Source of the DNA: Marinisporobacter sp.
GTDB lineage: Bacteria; Bacillota; Clostridia; Peptostreptococcales; Thermotaleaceae
Direction: 5' to 3'
Assembly: GCA_025210395.1 (NCBI GenBank)
Contig: JAOARV010000006.1
Coordinates: forward strand, 1 to 64,000
Length of the DNA stretch: 64,000 nt
Position numbers and translations under genes: made by a program. The notes beneath the pieces are model-generated. The model was not told where the DNA came from, made no database searches, and worked only from the letters and a program-made list of their open reading frames with translations. Shown piece after piece: positions 1 through 8,938 of this stretch. Every line of letters begins with the position of its first letter. Within the stretch, counting starts at the first letter, position 1.

Positions 1-386
1 GATCAATTAGTAAAAGGAAAAGATGATAGCTATACAGTTACATTAAATGATGGACCAAATAAAATTACTGTTGAAGCAACAGATCAAGCAGGAAACCAAG
101 CAGAAAAACAATTCACAATCGTCTACAAAAAAATAGGAAATGATACAACAGCTCCTATCATTTTAACAGATCTAGAAAATAGAACAGTAAGTGAAGCTGT
201 ATATACATTCACTGTAACGGCAAATGATGATGTAGATGGAAAAATAATACCTATAGTAAAGATGAATGATCAATTAGTAAAAGGAAAAGATGATAGCTAT
301 ACAGTTACATTAAATGATGGACCAAATAAAATTACTGTTGAAGCAACAGATCAAGCAGGAAACCAAGCAGAAAAACAATTCACAAT
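1..386 (+). repeat. Tandem 267-bp Ig-domain repeat with 119 identical bases
   Basis: Bases 1-119 are identical to 268-386 (period 267 bp, 89 codons). The intervening part is only seen once because the window starts inside the first unit. The exact identity, including silent sites, points to recent unit duplication or conversion. Confidence 0.9.
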
Positions 387-723
387 GGTCTATAAAAAAA
401 TGGGAACACAATTTGAGATAGAAAGAATAGGAAATGACATCTATAGAAATGGAGACGATGCGAGAATTATTATCAAAGGAAAAAATATAGATGATGAAGA
501 TAAGGAAGCTACGTTTATTGTTGCTTTATATGATAAAGACAATAGAATGATTAATTATAGTTTTATAAGTAGGGTCATAAAATCAAAAGAAGTGGTAGAA
601 ATGTCAGGTGGCTTTTTAATTCCTCAACAAGGTTCTTATAAAATCAAAGGATTTGTATGGGATAATATGGATGATATGAATGTATTAAGTAAAAAAATTA
701 TAGAAATCGCTGTAAAAGAATAA
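1..723 (+). CDS. Secreted/surface Ig-repeat protein, C-terminal part (5' end outside window)
   Basis: The reading frame is open from base 1, so this is the last 240 residues of a longer protein. It shows two bacterial Ig-like (cadherin/HYR-like) repeats of 89 residues; the conserved pattern includes 'NKITVEATDQAGNQ', typical of surface beta-sandwich repeats. After them comes a domain of about 95 residues beginning near 'RNGDDARI' and containing 'YKIKGFVWD'. The same C-terminal domain ends the cysteine protease at 25641 and the 2748-residue protein at 17377, which ties this protein to the corrinoid locus. No catalytic motif is visible. The gene ends 61 bases before the next surface protein, with a small hairpin (732-753) between them, so the two are probably co-transcribed. 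The role is inferred only from company: extracellular adhesion or scaffold. Confidence 0.8.
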   Translation, partial: DQLVKGKDDSYTVTLNDGPNKITVEATDQAGNQAEKQFTIVYKKIGNDTTAPIILTDLENRTVSEAVYTFTVTANDDVDGKIIPIVKMNDQLVKGKDDSYTVTLNDGPNKITVEATDQAGNQAEKQFTMVYKKMGTQFEIERIGNDIYRNGDDARIIIKGKNIDDEDKEATFIVALYDKDNRMINYSFISRVIKSKEVVEMSGGFLIPQQGSYKIKGFVWDNMDDMNVLSKKIIEIAVKE

Positions 724-731
724 AAGGATTG

Positions 732-753
732 CCAGCTTCTTAAAGGAAGCTGG
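732..753 (+). other. Intercistronic hairpin
   Basis: An 8-bp perfect stem (ccagcttc / gaagctgg) lies between the stop of the preceding gene and the ribosome binding site of the next. There is no T-run after it, so it is more likely an mRNA processing or stability hairpin than a terminator. Confidence 0.45.
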
Positions 754-784
754 TTGGCCTGATCAATGGAAAGGAAGGAAGTTA

Positions 785-3700
785 ATGAAGAAAAAATATC
801 ATATTTATAGATTAATTTTATCATTCATGCTGATCATGTCCTTTATACTACCGGCTCATGCACAAATAGGGGTAAATATAGATATTCAAGAGGGATATGC
901 AAGAATTAATGGGAATTCAAACTATATAAAAGAAGCAGTTAGTATAAAAATAGAGGATGAAGGCAAAAAAAAATGGATGAATACAGATATTACTGATAAT
1001 AAAGGAAATTTTAGTTTTACATTGCCTTCAGATGTCCTAGAGGCACAAAAAAAATATGATGGGTTTGTCAATATTTCAGGAGAAAAGAAAACTTTTGAAA
1101 TTTTAAAAAATGCCCATGGCAATAAACCTAAACCTACAAAATATAAAATAGGAGAGCGTGTGGCTATAAAGTCGGTGAAGTCATTAATTTTTGACAATGG
1201 TGTAGAAATTCATTTAAACAATATAAATGTTCCACAAAGTGCCACAGTAAAATTAAGAGATGTTTCAAGTGAATTTTCTGATTCAAACGCATCTTTAAAG
1301 AAGGCTGGACCAATTATTGACTTTGATTTTAAAAATATCAAATTCGATCAACCTGTAGAAATTACTATGCCTGCAAAAGGAAATATTCAAAAATCTGCTA
1401 TTTATTATTATAATGAAGCTAAGAAAAATTGGGAATATAAAGATACCCAAAGAACAAATAATATGTTGAAAGCACGAGTGAATCATTTTTCTACATATGG
1501 TGTTTTAATGGATCAAAAAGTACCTGAAAATGTACAAGTCAAAAGTGAAGAAATCTCGAAAGAAAAAATTAGACTCAATTTTTCAGCAGAGGATGCATCA
1601 GGAATAGATCACTATATAATTTATAGAGATAATTTCAGTAGTGCATTTGCTTCTTCAAAAGCAAATATTTACGAAGATAAGCAAGTAGAAAGTGGTAAAA
1701 CCTATATATATAAAATAAAAGCAGTAGATAAGCTAGGAAATAAATCGAATTTTAGTAACACTTTGGAAGTAGCTATACCAAAAGATGGATCCATTGTGGC
1801 TCCAAGTAAAAAATCCATCAAGGTAGATATAAGAATAGAAGGAAATAAAGGAACAATTATAGATAAAACAAAAGTATATTTAAGCGAAAGTGATTTAGAT
1901 TTAAATCAGTATAATATAGATAGAAGTTATGAAGATTATACAGTTATTCATCCAACTGTAAAAATACTAGAGCAACAGGGAGTAAGATATGGATTCGATA
2001 AAAAATATAATTATAATTTTATAAACATGATTGATGGGTTGAGAATGAACAGTATAAAACCTGGAAAAGATGGATGGATGTATTTTATCAATCATAAATA
2101 TGCAGATCGTGGATTAAGTGAGTATCCTATACATGATGGAGATTCAATTGTCTGGTTTTTTACAGAAGACTATACAAAAAATCATTTTGCATGGTTTGAT
2201 CAAGAAGAAGCAAAAGTAAGTACTGGAGATAAAATAACATTAAGTCTTCAAGGAAGATATCATAATATGAATAGTGGACAGAGTTCCACTAAAGGTATTG
2301 AAGGTGCTACGATACTTGTGAATAATAATAAGTGGAAATCAAACGAAGGATTCGTAAAAACGGATAAGGATGGAAAAGCTACAATTACATTTAATAGAGC
2401 AGGAACTTATCAGATTTCAGCAGAAAAATTTGATGGAAGTTCAAGATGCATTTCGAGACCGTATTGTAAGGTTATAGTAGAGGGCGAAACAGTTAGTGAT
2501 GGAGGAGCAGGTGGGCTTTCTCCAGATTCAGATTATAAAAAAGAATATGAAAAAGTAATTGATCCAAATGCAAGTGAAAAAGATATTATAAAAGCAACTG
2601 AAGAAGCAACAAATAAATTAGATAAAAAAGTTAATGATATTAACTCAGAAAAAGATGCACAAGATGCAGTAAAAGATATAAAAGATGTTACACAAATCAT
2701 AGAAAAGGCATCTGAGCGTGTTACCACTGAAGAAGGAGCAAAAGATGTAGCAAAAGGAAGTGCAAAACTAGTAAATGATCTAATCAAATCAGCTGAAAAA
2801 CTAATAAAGGATAGTGACAAAAAAGAAGTAAGTAAAGCTGCAACAGAAAATATAAAAGTTACAATGAAAGTAATGGATAAAATCAATAATACAAAAGAAA
2901 TGAACAAAGTAGCAGGACAAATGATTGATGTTGCAGGTAAATTAATTAAAACGTTAGGTAATAAAAATGGAAAAGAAGTCATTGAAAGTATTGTGAAGGT
3001 TGCAGAAAAAGCAGTTGAAAAAGCAAGTGTAAAAGAGATTGATAAAGATAAAATAAAAGTAGAAAAAGAAAAGATTGTAGCAAAAGTAGATAAGGTAACA
3101 ATAAAAGAAATGGCTAAAAATACAGTAGCTACAGTAAAAGCAATAAAAGAAAAATTAAAAGAAAATGGTATTGAAACTAAACAAGCAATAGAAAATAAAG
3201 TAACCATAGGAATACCAAAGACAGATAAAAAAGAAATAGAAGCAAAATTACCAGCGAATATGATGAAAATATTAAAAGAAAATGGTATAGAAAAAGCAGC
3301 AATAAAGACAGAAACAGCTGTATTTAACTTAACACCAAATACATTTGGAGAAAAGGATCAGGCAATAAGTTTAGGTGTAAAACAGATTGATAGAAATACG
3401 CTAACACCTCTTGAAAGAAACAAAGTACCAAAGGGATGCATGGTAGTAGATCTAGATGTAAAGATTGGAGAGGAAAAGGTAAGTAACTTTAATGAACCAA
3501 TCTCAGTAAGTATTCCATATAAAGGAGAAGTAAAGGATGGAGAAGGTGTCCAAGTATTCTTCTTAAAGGATAATGGAACTATTGAAAATAGAGGTGGGGT
3601 ATATGATCCTGCTACAAAGATGGCAACATTTACAACACCACATTTCAGTAAATACTTTGCAAAAAAAATAGATAAAACAGAAGCAAAAATAACGTTTAAA

Positions 3701-4240
3701 GATCTAGAGAATTACGGATGGGCAAAAGAAGCTATTGAAGCAATGGCTACGAAAGGAATTGTGAGTGGTCGTTCAAATGAGAAGTTTGATCCAGCAGCAA
3801 ATATTACAAGAGCAGAATTTGCAACATTAGTAACAAAGATGATGGGATATACTACTGAAAATATGGATATGCCATTCACAGATGTAGACAAAGATGCTTG
3901 GTACTATGATTACATAGGAGCAGCCTATAAAAATGGATTGATCAATGGTAGAAGTGAAACTCTATTTGATCCAAATGGAAATATTACAAGACAAGAAATG
4001 GCAGTGATCGTTGCAAAGGTTCTTGAGAAAAAAGGATATAAAAAATCAAGCTTAGATAGTTTAAATGTCTTTAAAGATACTGAAAATATATCAGCTTGGG
4101 CAAAGGATTCTGTAAGCCTTTGCGTAAAAGAAAAAATCATTAGCGGTATGGGTGATGGAAGCTTTGCTCCAAAACAAAATGCTAATCGTGCACAGGCTGC
4201 TACAATGCTTTACAAAGTATATCAATTAATTGTAAAATAA
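785..4240 (+). CDS. S-layer-anchored protein with transcobalamin-like DUF4430 domain
   Basis: This is a 1151-residue secreted protein, started at the ATG after AAGGAAGGAAG. Visible layout: signal peptide 1-26; beta domain 27-110 that also opens the protein at 27262; beta-rich region 120-240; fibronectin-III-like domain 245-335; DUF4430/transcobalamin-C-like domain about 347-473 (key motifs 'DGWMYFINH' and 'HDGDSIVWFF'); an Ig-like domain to 575 ending 'RPYCKV'; a Lys/Glu/Ala-rich helical stretch 590-810; a conserved region ending 'HFSKYFAKK' (about 815-965); three SLH repeats 970-1151 with 'ITRAEFATL' and 'ITRQEMAVI'. SLH repeats bind the secondary cell-wall polymer, so the protein should sit in the S-layer. 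Inference: it presents a corrinoid-binding beta domain at the surface. No toroid domain is present in this one. DUF4430 binding of cobalamin in bacteria is assumed from homology to the intrinsic-factor beta domain. Confidence 0.85.
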   Translation: MKKKYHIYRLILSFMLIMSFILPAHAQIGVNIDIQEGYARINGNSNYIKEAVSIKIEDEGKKKWMNTDITDNKGNFSFTLPSDVLEAQKKYDGFVNISGEKKTFEILKNAHGNKPKPTKYKIGERVAIKSVKSLIFDNGVEIHLNNINVPQSATVKLRDVSSEFSDSNASLKKAGPIIDFDFKNIKFDQPVEITMPAKGNIQKSAIYYYNEAKKNWEYKDTQRTNNMLKARVNHFSTYGVLMDQKVPENVQVKSEEISKEKIRLNFSAEDASGIDHYIIYRDNFSSAFASSKANIYEDKQVESGKTYIYKIKAVDKLGNKSNFSNTLEVAIPKDGSIVAPSKKSIKVDIRIEGNKGTIIDKTKVYLSESDLDLNQYNIDRSYEDYTVIHPTVKILEQQGVRYGFDKKYNYNFINMIDGLRMNSIKPGKDGWMYFINHKYADRGLSEYPIHDGDSIVWFFTEDYTKNHFAWFDQEEAKVSTGDKITLSLQGRYHNMNSGQSSTKGIEGATILVNNNKWKSNEGFVKTDKDGKATITFNRAGTYQISAEKFDGSSRCISRPYCKVIVEGETVSDGGAGGLSPDSDYKKEYEKVIDPNASEKDIIKATEEATNKLDKKVNDINSEKDAQDAVKDIKDVTQIIEKASERVTTEEGAKDVAKGSAKLVNDLIKSAEKLIKDSDKKEVSKAATENIKVTMKVMDKINNTKEMNKVAGQMIDVAGKLIKTLGNKNGKEVIESIVKVAEKAVEKASVKEIDKDKIKVEKEKIVAKVDKVTIKEMAKNTVATVKAIKEKLKENGIETKQAIENKVTIGIPKTDKKEIEAKLPANMMKILKENGIEKAAIKTETAVFNLTPNTFGEKDQAISLGVKQIDRNTLTPLERNKVPKGCMVVDLDVKIGEEKVSNFNEPISVSIPYKGEVKDGEGVQVFFLKDNGTIENRGGVYDPATKMATFTTPHFSKYFAKKIDKTEAKITFKDLENYGWAKEAIEAMATKGIVSGRSNEKFDPAANITRAEFATLVTKMMGYTTENMDMPFTDVDKDAWYYDYIGAAYKNGLINGRSETLFDPNGNITRQEMAVIVAKVLEKKGYKKSSLDSLNVFKDTENISAWAKDSVSLCVKEKIISGMGDGSFAPKQNANRAQAATMLYKVYQLIVK

Positions 4241-4262
4241 AGAATAATGGAAATAAAAATGG

Positions 4263-4292
4263 AAACTGCTAGTATTACCTAGCAGTTTTCTG
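4263..4292 (+). terminator. Intrinsic terminator after the SLH protein
   Basis: A 10-bp perfect stem (aaactgctag / ctagcagttt) with a 6-base loop is followed by a short T-run, directly after the SLH protein's stop codon. Confidence 0.75.
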
Positions 4293-4364
4293 CATTTATT
4301 TTAGGTGGTTGATTATTATAGAAAATTATTAAAGTTTATGATTATACAATTTAAGGAGATCATC

Positions 4365-5024
4365 ATGAATAAACAATACAAAGGATTTTGCTCATGGAGC
4401 GGAGGAAAGGATTCTTGTCTTTCTCTTTATAGAGCTATGAAAAAAGGAATAAAAGTAGAATATTTATTTACTATGTTTAAAGAGGATGGTTTAAGATCTA
4501 GAGGTCATGGACTAAAACCAGAAATCATCAAAAAGTATGCAGAACTCTTTGATATGAATCTCGTTTATGGAAAAGCTACATGGGGAGAATACGAAGAAAT
4601 CTTTAAAGAGAAGATGTCTTATTTAGAAAATAAAGGTGTAAATATAGGGATATTTGGTGATATTGATCTCATTGATCATAGAGAATGGGTTATGAAAGCT
4701 TGTAGTCATACAAATATGGAAGTTTATCATCCCTTATGGCAGGAAGCAAGAAGAAAGATTATAGAGGAATTTGTAGATGAAGGATTTCAATCTATCATTG
4801 TTACTTTAAATGGAGATTTGATGCCAAAGGAGTATTTAGGAAGGGTTTTTGACAAAAGCTTAATACAAGAATTTGAAGATTTAGGGATAGACCCTTGTGG
4901 TGAAAATGGAGAATTTCATACAGCGGTCATAGATGGACCTATATTTAAAACACCCTTGAAGCTAAAGAAAAAAGAAATGATTAAGATTCAAAACTACTGG
5001 ATGCTTGATTTAGAGTTAGAATAA
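4365..5024 (+). CDS. Dph6-like ATP-pyrophosphatase / amidoligase family protein
   Basis: This 219-residue protein belongs to the adenine-nucleotide alpha-hydrolase family with the PP-loop motif 'SWSGGKDS' near the N terminus and the later 'GENGEFHT' motif. Both are characteristic of the Dph6/ATP_bind_4 family, which in archaea and eukaryotes amidates diphthine with ATP cleavage to AMP and PPi. Bacteria lack diphthamide, so the bacterial substrate is different and unknown. I chose the ATG at 4365 because AAGGAG lies just upstream; the frame also opens at a GTG at 4305, but that would sit within the terminator region and lacks a good ribosome site. The gene is followed after 18 bases by the nitrogenase-like genes. 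Amidation next to a nitrogenase-like reductase recalls coenzyme F430 synthesis (CfbB plus CfbC/D), so a tetrapyrrole side-chain amidation is a reasonable but unproven guess. Confidence 0.8.
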   Translation: MNKQYKGFCSWSGGKDSCLSLYRAMKKGIKVEYLFTMFKEDGLRSRGHGLKPEIIKKYAELFDMNLVYGKATWGEYEEIFKEKMSYLENKGVNIGIFGDIDLIDHREWVMKACSHTNMEVYHPLWQEARRKIIEEFVDEGFQSIIVTLNGDLMPKEYLGRVFDKSLIQEFEDLGIDPCGENGEFHTAVIDGPIFKTPLKLKKKEMIKIQNYWMLDLELE

Positions 5025-5042
5025 GAAGAAGGGGTGAAGTCA

Positions 5043-7250
5043 TTGAAACAAATAGCTATTTATGGAAAGGGCGGTATTGGAAAGTCTACGATTTCTTCAA
5101 ATTTATCTGCTGCCCTTGCAGTAAAAAATCAAAAGGTACTTCAGATAGGGTGTGATCCTAAGCATGATTCCACAAGACTTTTATTAGGAGGAGAAAAGAT
5201 TAACACAGTTCTTGATTATATCAAGGTCACAGCACCAGATAAGTGGAGACTTGAGGATGTATTGTTTAAAGGATATAAAGGGGTGGATTGTGTTGAAGCG
5301 GGAGGACCAAAACCAGGAGTGGGCTGTGCTGGGAGAGGAATTCTTACGACCTTTGATTTATTAGAAAAGCTAGATATTAAAAGATTGAAGCATGATTTAG
5401 TGATTTACGATGTATTGGGAGATGTGGTATGCGGAGGCTTTGCTGTACCTATTCGTCATGAGTATGCAGATGTTGTATATATTGTAACTTCTGGGGAATT
5501 TATGTCTATCTATGCAGCAAACAATATTTTAAAGGGAATCAAAAATTATGATGAAGGTTTAAAAAGAGTTGGAGGAATCATTTTTAACCAAAGGGGAATA
5601 GAAGGGGAAAGTGAACGAATCAAGAAATTTGCAGAGGCTGTTAAATTACCTATATGCGAAATTTTCCCAAGAAGCGATGAATTCACAAAAGCTGAAAGAA
5701 TGGGAGTTCCTTTAGTTGAAATGAAGGATTCTTCTATAGCTACAAAATTTTTAAATTTAGCAGAAAAAATCATTAATTATGAAGACTTGCATGAAGCTTT
5801 TCCTCTTGCAGATGAAGAACTTGAAAAACAGGTTCTAGGAAACAAAATGAATGTATATAAAAATAAACATATAGAAAGCTTTACAGAAAAGGAAAAACAA
5901 GTTGAGAATCAAAAAGAGAAGGATGAAGAAAATTTAAAACCCAATCAATTTTTCTCAAAAAATGTATTAATGAGAGAACCTCTTCATGGATGTGCTTTCG
6001 CTGGTGCTGTAAATATAGCTGTACAAATACAGGACGGCATCACCATCGCCCATGGGCCAAGAAGCTGTGCCCATATTACCTATCAAGCCATTACTTCTAC
6101 AGGAAGAAGGAGCCTTTTTGAAAGAGGGACTTTAATGAATAGTCAAATTATCCCACCTCTTGTAAGCTCAGAGATGAATGAAGGTGTAATGGTATTTGGA
6201 GGAATGGAGGAGCTTAAAAATAGAATCAATCATTTAAAAAAATATGACCCTTCTGCTATGTTTGTGATTACTACCTGTCCTTCTGGGATTATTGGAGATG
6301 ATGTAGAGACTACGAGAAATATGGGAAATACAAAGCAACCCATTATTCCCATCAAAACAGATGGAAATATTACAGGAGATTTTTTACAGGGAATGATCAA
6401 TGCCTATATTGAAATAGCCAGGGGGCTTATTAAAAAGGATATAAAGGAAAAAGAAGATACGGTAAATATTATTGCTGAAAAATCTATTGCAAAAAATACA
6501 GAGACAAATTTTGAAACCATGAAGAAGTTATTAGCATCTATGGATATTGGGATTAATTGTAGGTTCATTTGTAGAACAAAGGTTCAAGATATTCAAAACT
6601 TTTTAAAGGCAAAGGTAAATATATTAGCCTATGAGGATTATATGGGAAGAATGATGAGAAACTTTTTACAGGAAGAATATGATACAAACTTTTTAGAAAG
6701 TCCATTTCCTGTAGGCTTTTCAGAAACGAAAAATTGGCTGTATAAAATAGCTGATACTTTTAATAAAAAAGAAAAAGTTCATCCTGTGATTGAAAAATAC
6801 GAAAATATTTATGAAGAAGAAATTAAAAAAATAAAATCTTATTTAAAAGGAAAAAAACTGATGATTGTTACTTACAATCATCATATTGACTGGATACTTG
6901 AAACGGCTTTAAAGCTTGAGATGCATATTGTTAAGCTATGTATACTCAATTTTTCTCAAGAAAATCTTTTTAAAACGAAGTTTGAGGATCAATTTGAAAT
7001 TGAACTGAGTTATGATCAAAACAAGAGAAGTGAAGATATCAAGGCCTTAAGTCCTGATATTGTGATTTCTAATTATACTTCGAATGCTTTAGATGGAGCA
7101 GCTATGACAGATACCATCCCCCTTTGTCCAGAGGTAGGATTTTTTAGTGGATTGAATCTAGCAAGAAGGTGGGCAGGACTTTTTAAAATGAATTTAAGGG
7201 AAGGGTGGAAATGTGATGAAGGATTATTTTCAAAATATTATGCCCGATAG
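5043..7250 (+). CDS. Nitrogenase-like fusion: NifH-type reductase joined to NifD-type component 1
   Basis: The first about 265 residues are a NifH/BchL/CfbC-type iron protein: P-loop 'GKGGIGKST', 'GCDPKHDST', and the two cysteines that bridge the [4Fe-4S] cluster of the dimer (Cys95 in 'VGCAGRG', Cys130 in 'DVVCGGFA'; NifH uses 97 and 132). A Lys/Glu-rich linker (about 270-300) leads to a component-1 domain with three cysteines in the P-cluster-ligand pattern (about 317 'HGCAFAGA', 342 'PRSCAHI', 412 'TTCPSGIIGDD'). I prefer the TTG at 5043, spaced 8 bases from AGAAGGGG; a GTG at 5034 would add three residues. Reductase and catalytic subunit are normally separate polypeptides, so the fusion is unusual. 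The substrate is unknown. It does not look like true nitrogenase, because no FeMo-cofactor synthesis genes (nifB, nifE, nifN) are nearby. It overlaps the next gene. Confidence 0.85.
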   Translation: MKQIAIYGKGGIGKSTISSNLSAALAVKNQKVLQIGCDPKHDSTRLLLGGEKINTVLDYIKVTAPDKWRLEDVLFKGYKGVDCVEAGGPKPGVGCAGRGILTTFDLLEKLDIKRLKHDLVIYDVLGDVVCGGFAVPIRHEYADVVYIVTSGEFMSIYAANNILKGIKNYDEGLKRVGGIIFNQRGIEGESERIKKFAEAVKLPICEIFPRSDEFTKAERMGVPLVEMKDSSIATKFLNLAEKIINYEDLHEAFPLADEELEKQVLGNKMNVYKNKHIESFTEKEKQVENQKEKDEENLKPNQFFSKNVLMREPLHGCAFAGAVNIAVQIQDGITIAHGPRSCAHITYQAITSTGRRSLFERGTLMNSQIIPPLVSSEMNEGVMVFGGMEELKNRINHLKKYDPSAMFVITTCPSGIIGDDVETTRNMGNTKQPIIPIKTDGNITGDFLQGMINAYIEIARGLIKKDIKEKEDTVNIIAEKSIAKNTETNFETMKKLLASMDIGINCRFICRTKVQDIQNFLKAKVNILAYEDYMGRMMRNFLQEEYDTNFLESPFPVGFSETKNWLYKIADTFNKKEKVHPVIEKYENIYEEEIKKIKSYLKGKKLMIVTYNHHIDWILETALKLEMHIVKLCILNFSQENLFKTKFEDQFEIELSYDQNKRSEDIKALSPDIVISNYTSNALDGAAMTDTIPLCPEVGFFSGLNLARRWAGLFKMNLREGWKCDEGLFSKYYAR

Positions 7251-8511
7251 CTTAACAGGAGCTTTATTTGCAGTGGAAGGTATTAAAGATGCAGCAGTGA
7301 TCCTTAATGGACCAACTGGATGCAAATTTTATCATAGTGCCATATCAGATTATCAATTACCAAGGGAATTATCCTTTGATCCATTAAATTATCCAGAGGA
7401 ATTTTACTTTGGACAACCTAGAATTCCATGCACTTACCTTGATGGGTATGATTATGTTTATGGTTCGAGTGAAAAATTAGAAAAGATGTTAAGAGATATA
7501 GAAGGGAAGAATCACAAATTAGTAGCTGTAGTAAATTCTCCAGGAGCCGCTTTGATTGGAGATGATTTGAATCGATTCTTAAAAAATGAAGTAAAAGACA
7601 CTTTATGCTTTTCAATAGAAAGCACTGGATTTTCAGGAGAGTTTGGAGATGGTTTTCAGAAGGCGGTCATGAAAATATTAGAAGCAATTCCGATGAAGCC
7701 TAGAAAAATTATTCCAAAGAGCGTGAATCTTGTAGGAATATCTATCTACAATAAATATTATGAAGGAAATATAAAAGAAATCCAAAGACTTTTAAAGCTT
7801 TGTGGGATTAAGGTCATCTCTACCCTTTGTGCAGGAGATGATTTTGATACCATAAAAAATGCGAATCAAGCAGCTTTAAATGTTGTATTATATCCAGAAT
7901 ATGGATTAGAACTGGCTAAATGGATGGAAAAAGAATACCATATGCCCTATGTATTTTGTGAAGATGGCGTACCTATTGGATTTGAAAGCACGGAAAATTT
8001 TATAAAAAATATATGCGAAAAGCTAGGAGTAGATCCTTTTTATTCACTAGAAGAAATACAAAAATCAAGGGCAAGAAGTTTTTTATACCTATCTAGATTT
8101 AATTCTCTTACAGGACTTCCTAAAGGAGCTACCTTTTCTATTAAGGGACAAGGTTCTGTTGCATATGCTATGACAAATTGGCTGTATAGCTATTTAGGAA
8201 TGATTCCAGCATCTATTCAGCTATTAGGAAGTAATGATAAAAAATTCCAAGAAAAATTGTATAGCTTTTTAAAGAAGATAGGATTTGAAGATGCACTTGA
8301 AAGTAGTATTTATTCAAAAAATGCAGATATAGTTTTTGCAGATGGGAATACTATTGCTCAGCTTAGGCTAAAGAATAAAAGCTTTACAGGGGTGGAAATT
8401 GGACTGCCTTCTTTAGGGTATATAGATGTAACTCCTAAAGCCATGATGGGAGTAAAAGGTACATTGATGCTTGTAGAGCAGGTAATCAATGGATTACAAT
8501 TTTCACAATAA
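7216..8511 (+). CDS. Nitrogenase-like component 1, second subunit (NifK/NifN/BchB-type)
   Basis: This 431-residue protein has the component-1 fold signature: 'LNGPTGCKFYH' near the N terminus with Cys36, a second cysteine (Cys72, 'RIPCTYLDGYDYVYG'), and 'NSPGAALIGDD' at the place where NifK-type subunits carry their third cluster cysteine. Here that position has no cysteine, so only two of three usual ligands remain. The C-terminal half has Rossmann-like segments ('VGISIYNKYY', 'ADIVFADGN'). It starts inside the end of the preceding fusion gene (ATG 7216, or GTG 7213), which implies translational coupling and a shared complex. With the fusion protein it gives a complete three-domain H/D/K-type enzyme from two genes. 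It is the last gene before the first cobalamin riboswitch. The substrate is not deducible. Confidence 0.82.
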   Translation: MKDYFQNIMPDSLTGALFAVEGIKDAAVILNGPTGCKFYHSAISDYQLPRELSFDPLNYPEEFYFGQPRIPCTYLDGYDYVYGSSEKLEKMLRDIEGKNHKLVAVVNSPGAALIGDDLNRFLKNEVKDTLCFSIESTGFSGEFGDGFQKAVMKILEAIPMKPRKIIPKSVNLVGISIYNKYYEGNIKEIQRLLKLCGIKVISTLCAGDDFDTIKNANQAALNVVLYPEYGLELAKWMEKEYHMPYVFCEDGVPIGFESTENFIKNICEKLGVDPFYSLEEIQKSRARSFLYLSRFNSLTGLPKGATFSIKGQGSVAYAMTNWLYSYLGMIPASIQLLGSNDKKFQEKLYSFLKKIGFEDALESSIYSKNADIVFADGNTIAQLRLKNKSFTGVEIGLPSLGYIDVTPKAMMGVKGTLMLVEQVINGLQFSQ

Positions 8512-8592
8512 GTAATCATTGAAAATCAATACAAATGTAAAAAAATGACGAATTATGCAAAACGATTGTGGGAGGAAATAGACATGGAATAA

Positions 8593-8621
8593 TTGACATC
8601 ATATGTAAATGAGTATAAAAT
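8593..8621 (+). promoter_or_regulatory. Sigma-A promoter for riboswitch leader 1
   Basis: TTGACA (8593-8598), a 17-base spacer and TAAAAT (8616-8621). The same sequence style (TTGACATCATATGTAAA... TAAAATTTA) precedes the second riboswitch, showing the two leaders are paralogous. Confidence 0.75.
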
Positions 8622-8679
8622 TTAACAGTGTAAGAAAGAAATTTGGCTTTTTTTCATAAATATTTATCAAAATTGAATA

Positions 8680-8895
8680 CATAGCTTTTAGGTTCTTTTA
8701 TCTTAAAGATAAAAGATGAAAAGGGAATCATGTGAAAATCTTGAACGGTCCGGCCACTGTAAATGGAAAGTAATCCTTCAATGTGCCACTAAAAAAATTT
8801 TGGGAAGGCGAAGGGAAACATTGATCCATAAGTCAGGAGACCTGCCAAAGGCTTTAGGTATACATCCTTCCGAGGAAAGGAGCGGTACTATATGA
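8680..8895 (+). ncRNA. Cobalamin (B12) riboswitch 1
   Basis: The B12 box agtcaggagacctgcc (8831-8846) is present in near-consensus form. The other conserved parts are in order: 'aaagggaatc', 'gaacggtccggccactgt' (about 8743-8760) and 'gccact' / 'ggaaggcgaaggg'. An intrinsic terminator lies 45 bases further on, so binding of adenosyl- or other cobalamin should stop transcription of the downstream operon (DUF2292 gene, small DUF4430 protein, propeller protein, SLH protein). Exact aptamer edges are estimates. Confidence 0.93.
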
Positions 8896-8938
8896 GATTC
8901 GTTTATGATGATCTAAACGAGTTAAGATTAGTATATAA

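Noticed and set aside
2533-3207. Long antisense open frame (224 codons, Ser/Phe-rich) on the minus strand
   Set aside because: It is the mirror of the Lys/Glu-rich helical part of the SLH protein, has no ribosome site and recurs as similar shadows at 15026-15826 and 29049-29435.
4305-4364. GTG start giving a 20-residue longer Dph6-like protein
   Set aside because: No good ribosome site; the PP-loop family starts near the ATG at 4365, which has AAGGAG.
5043-8511. True nitrogen fixation (nifHDK)
   Set aside because: No nifB, nifE or nifN neighbours, a NifH-NifD fusion, and a missing cysteine in the second subunit argue for a nitrogenase-like enzyme of another function.
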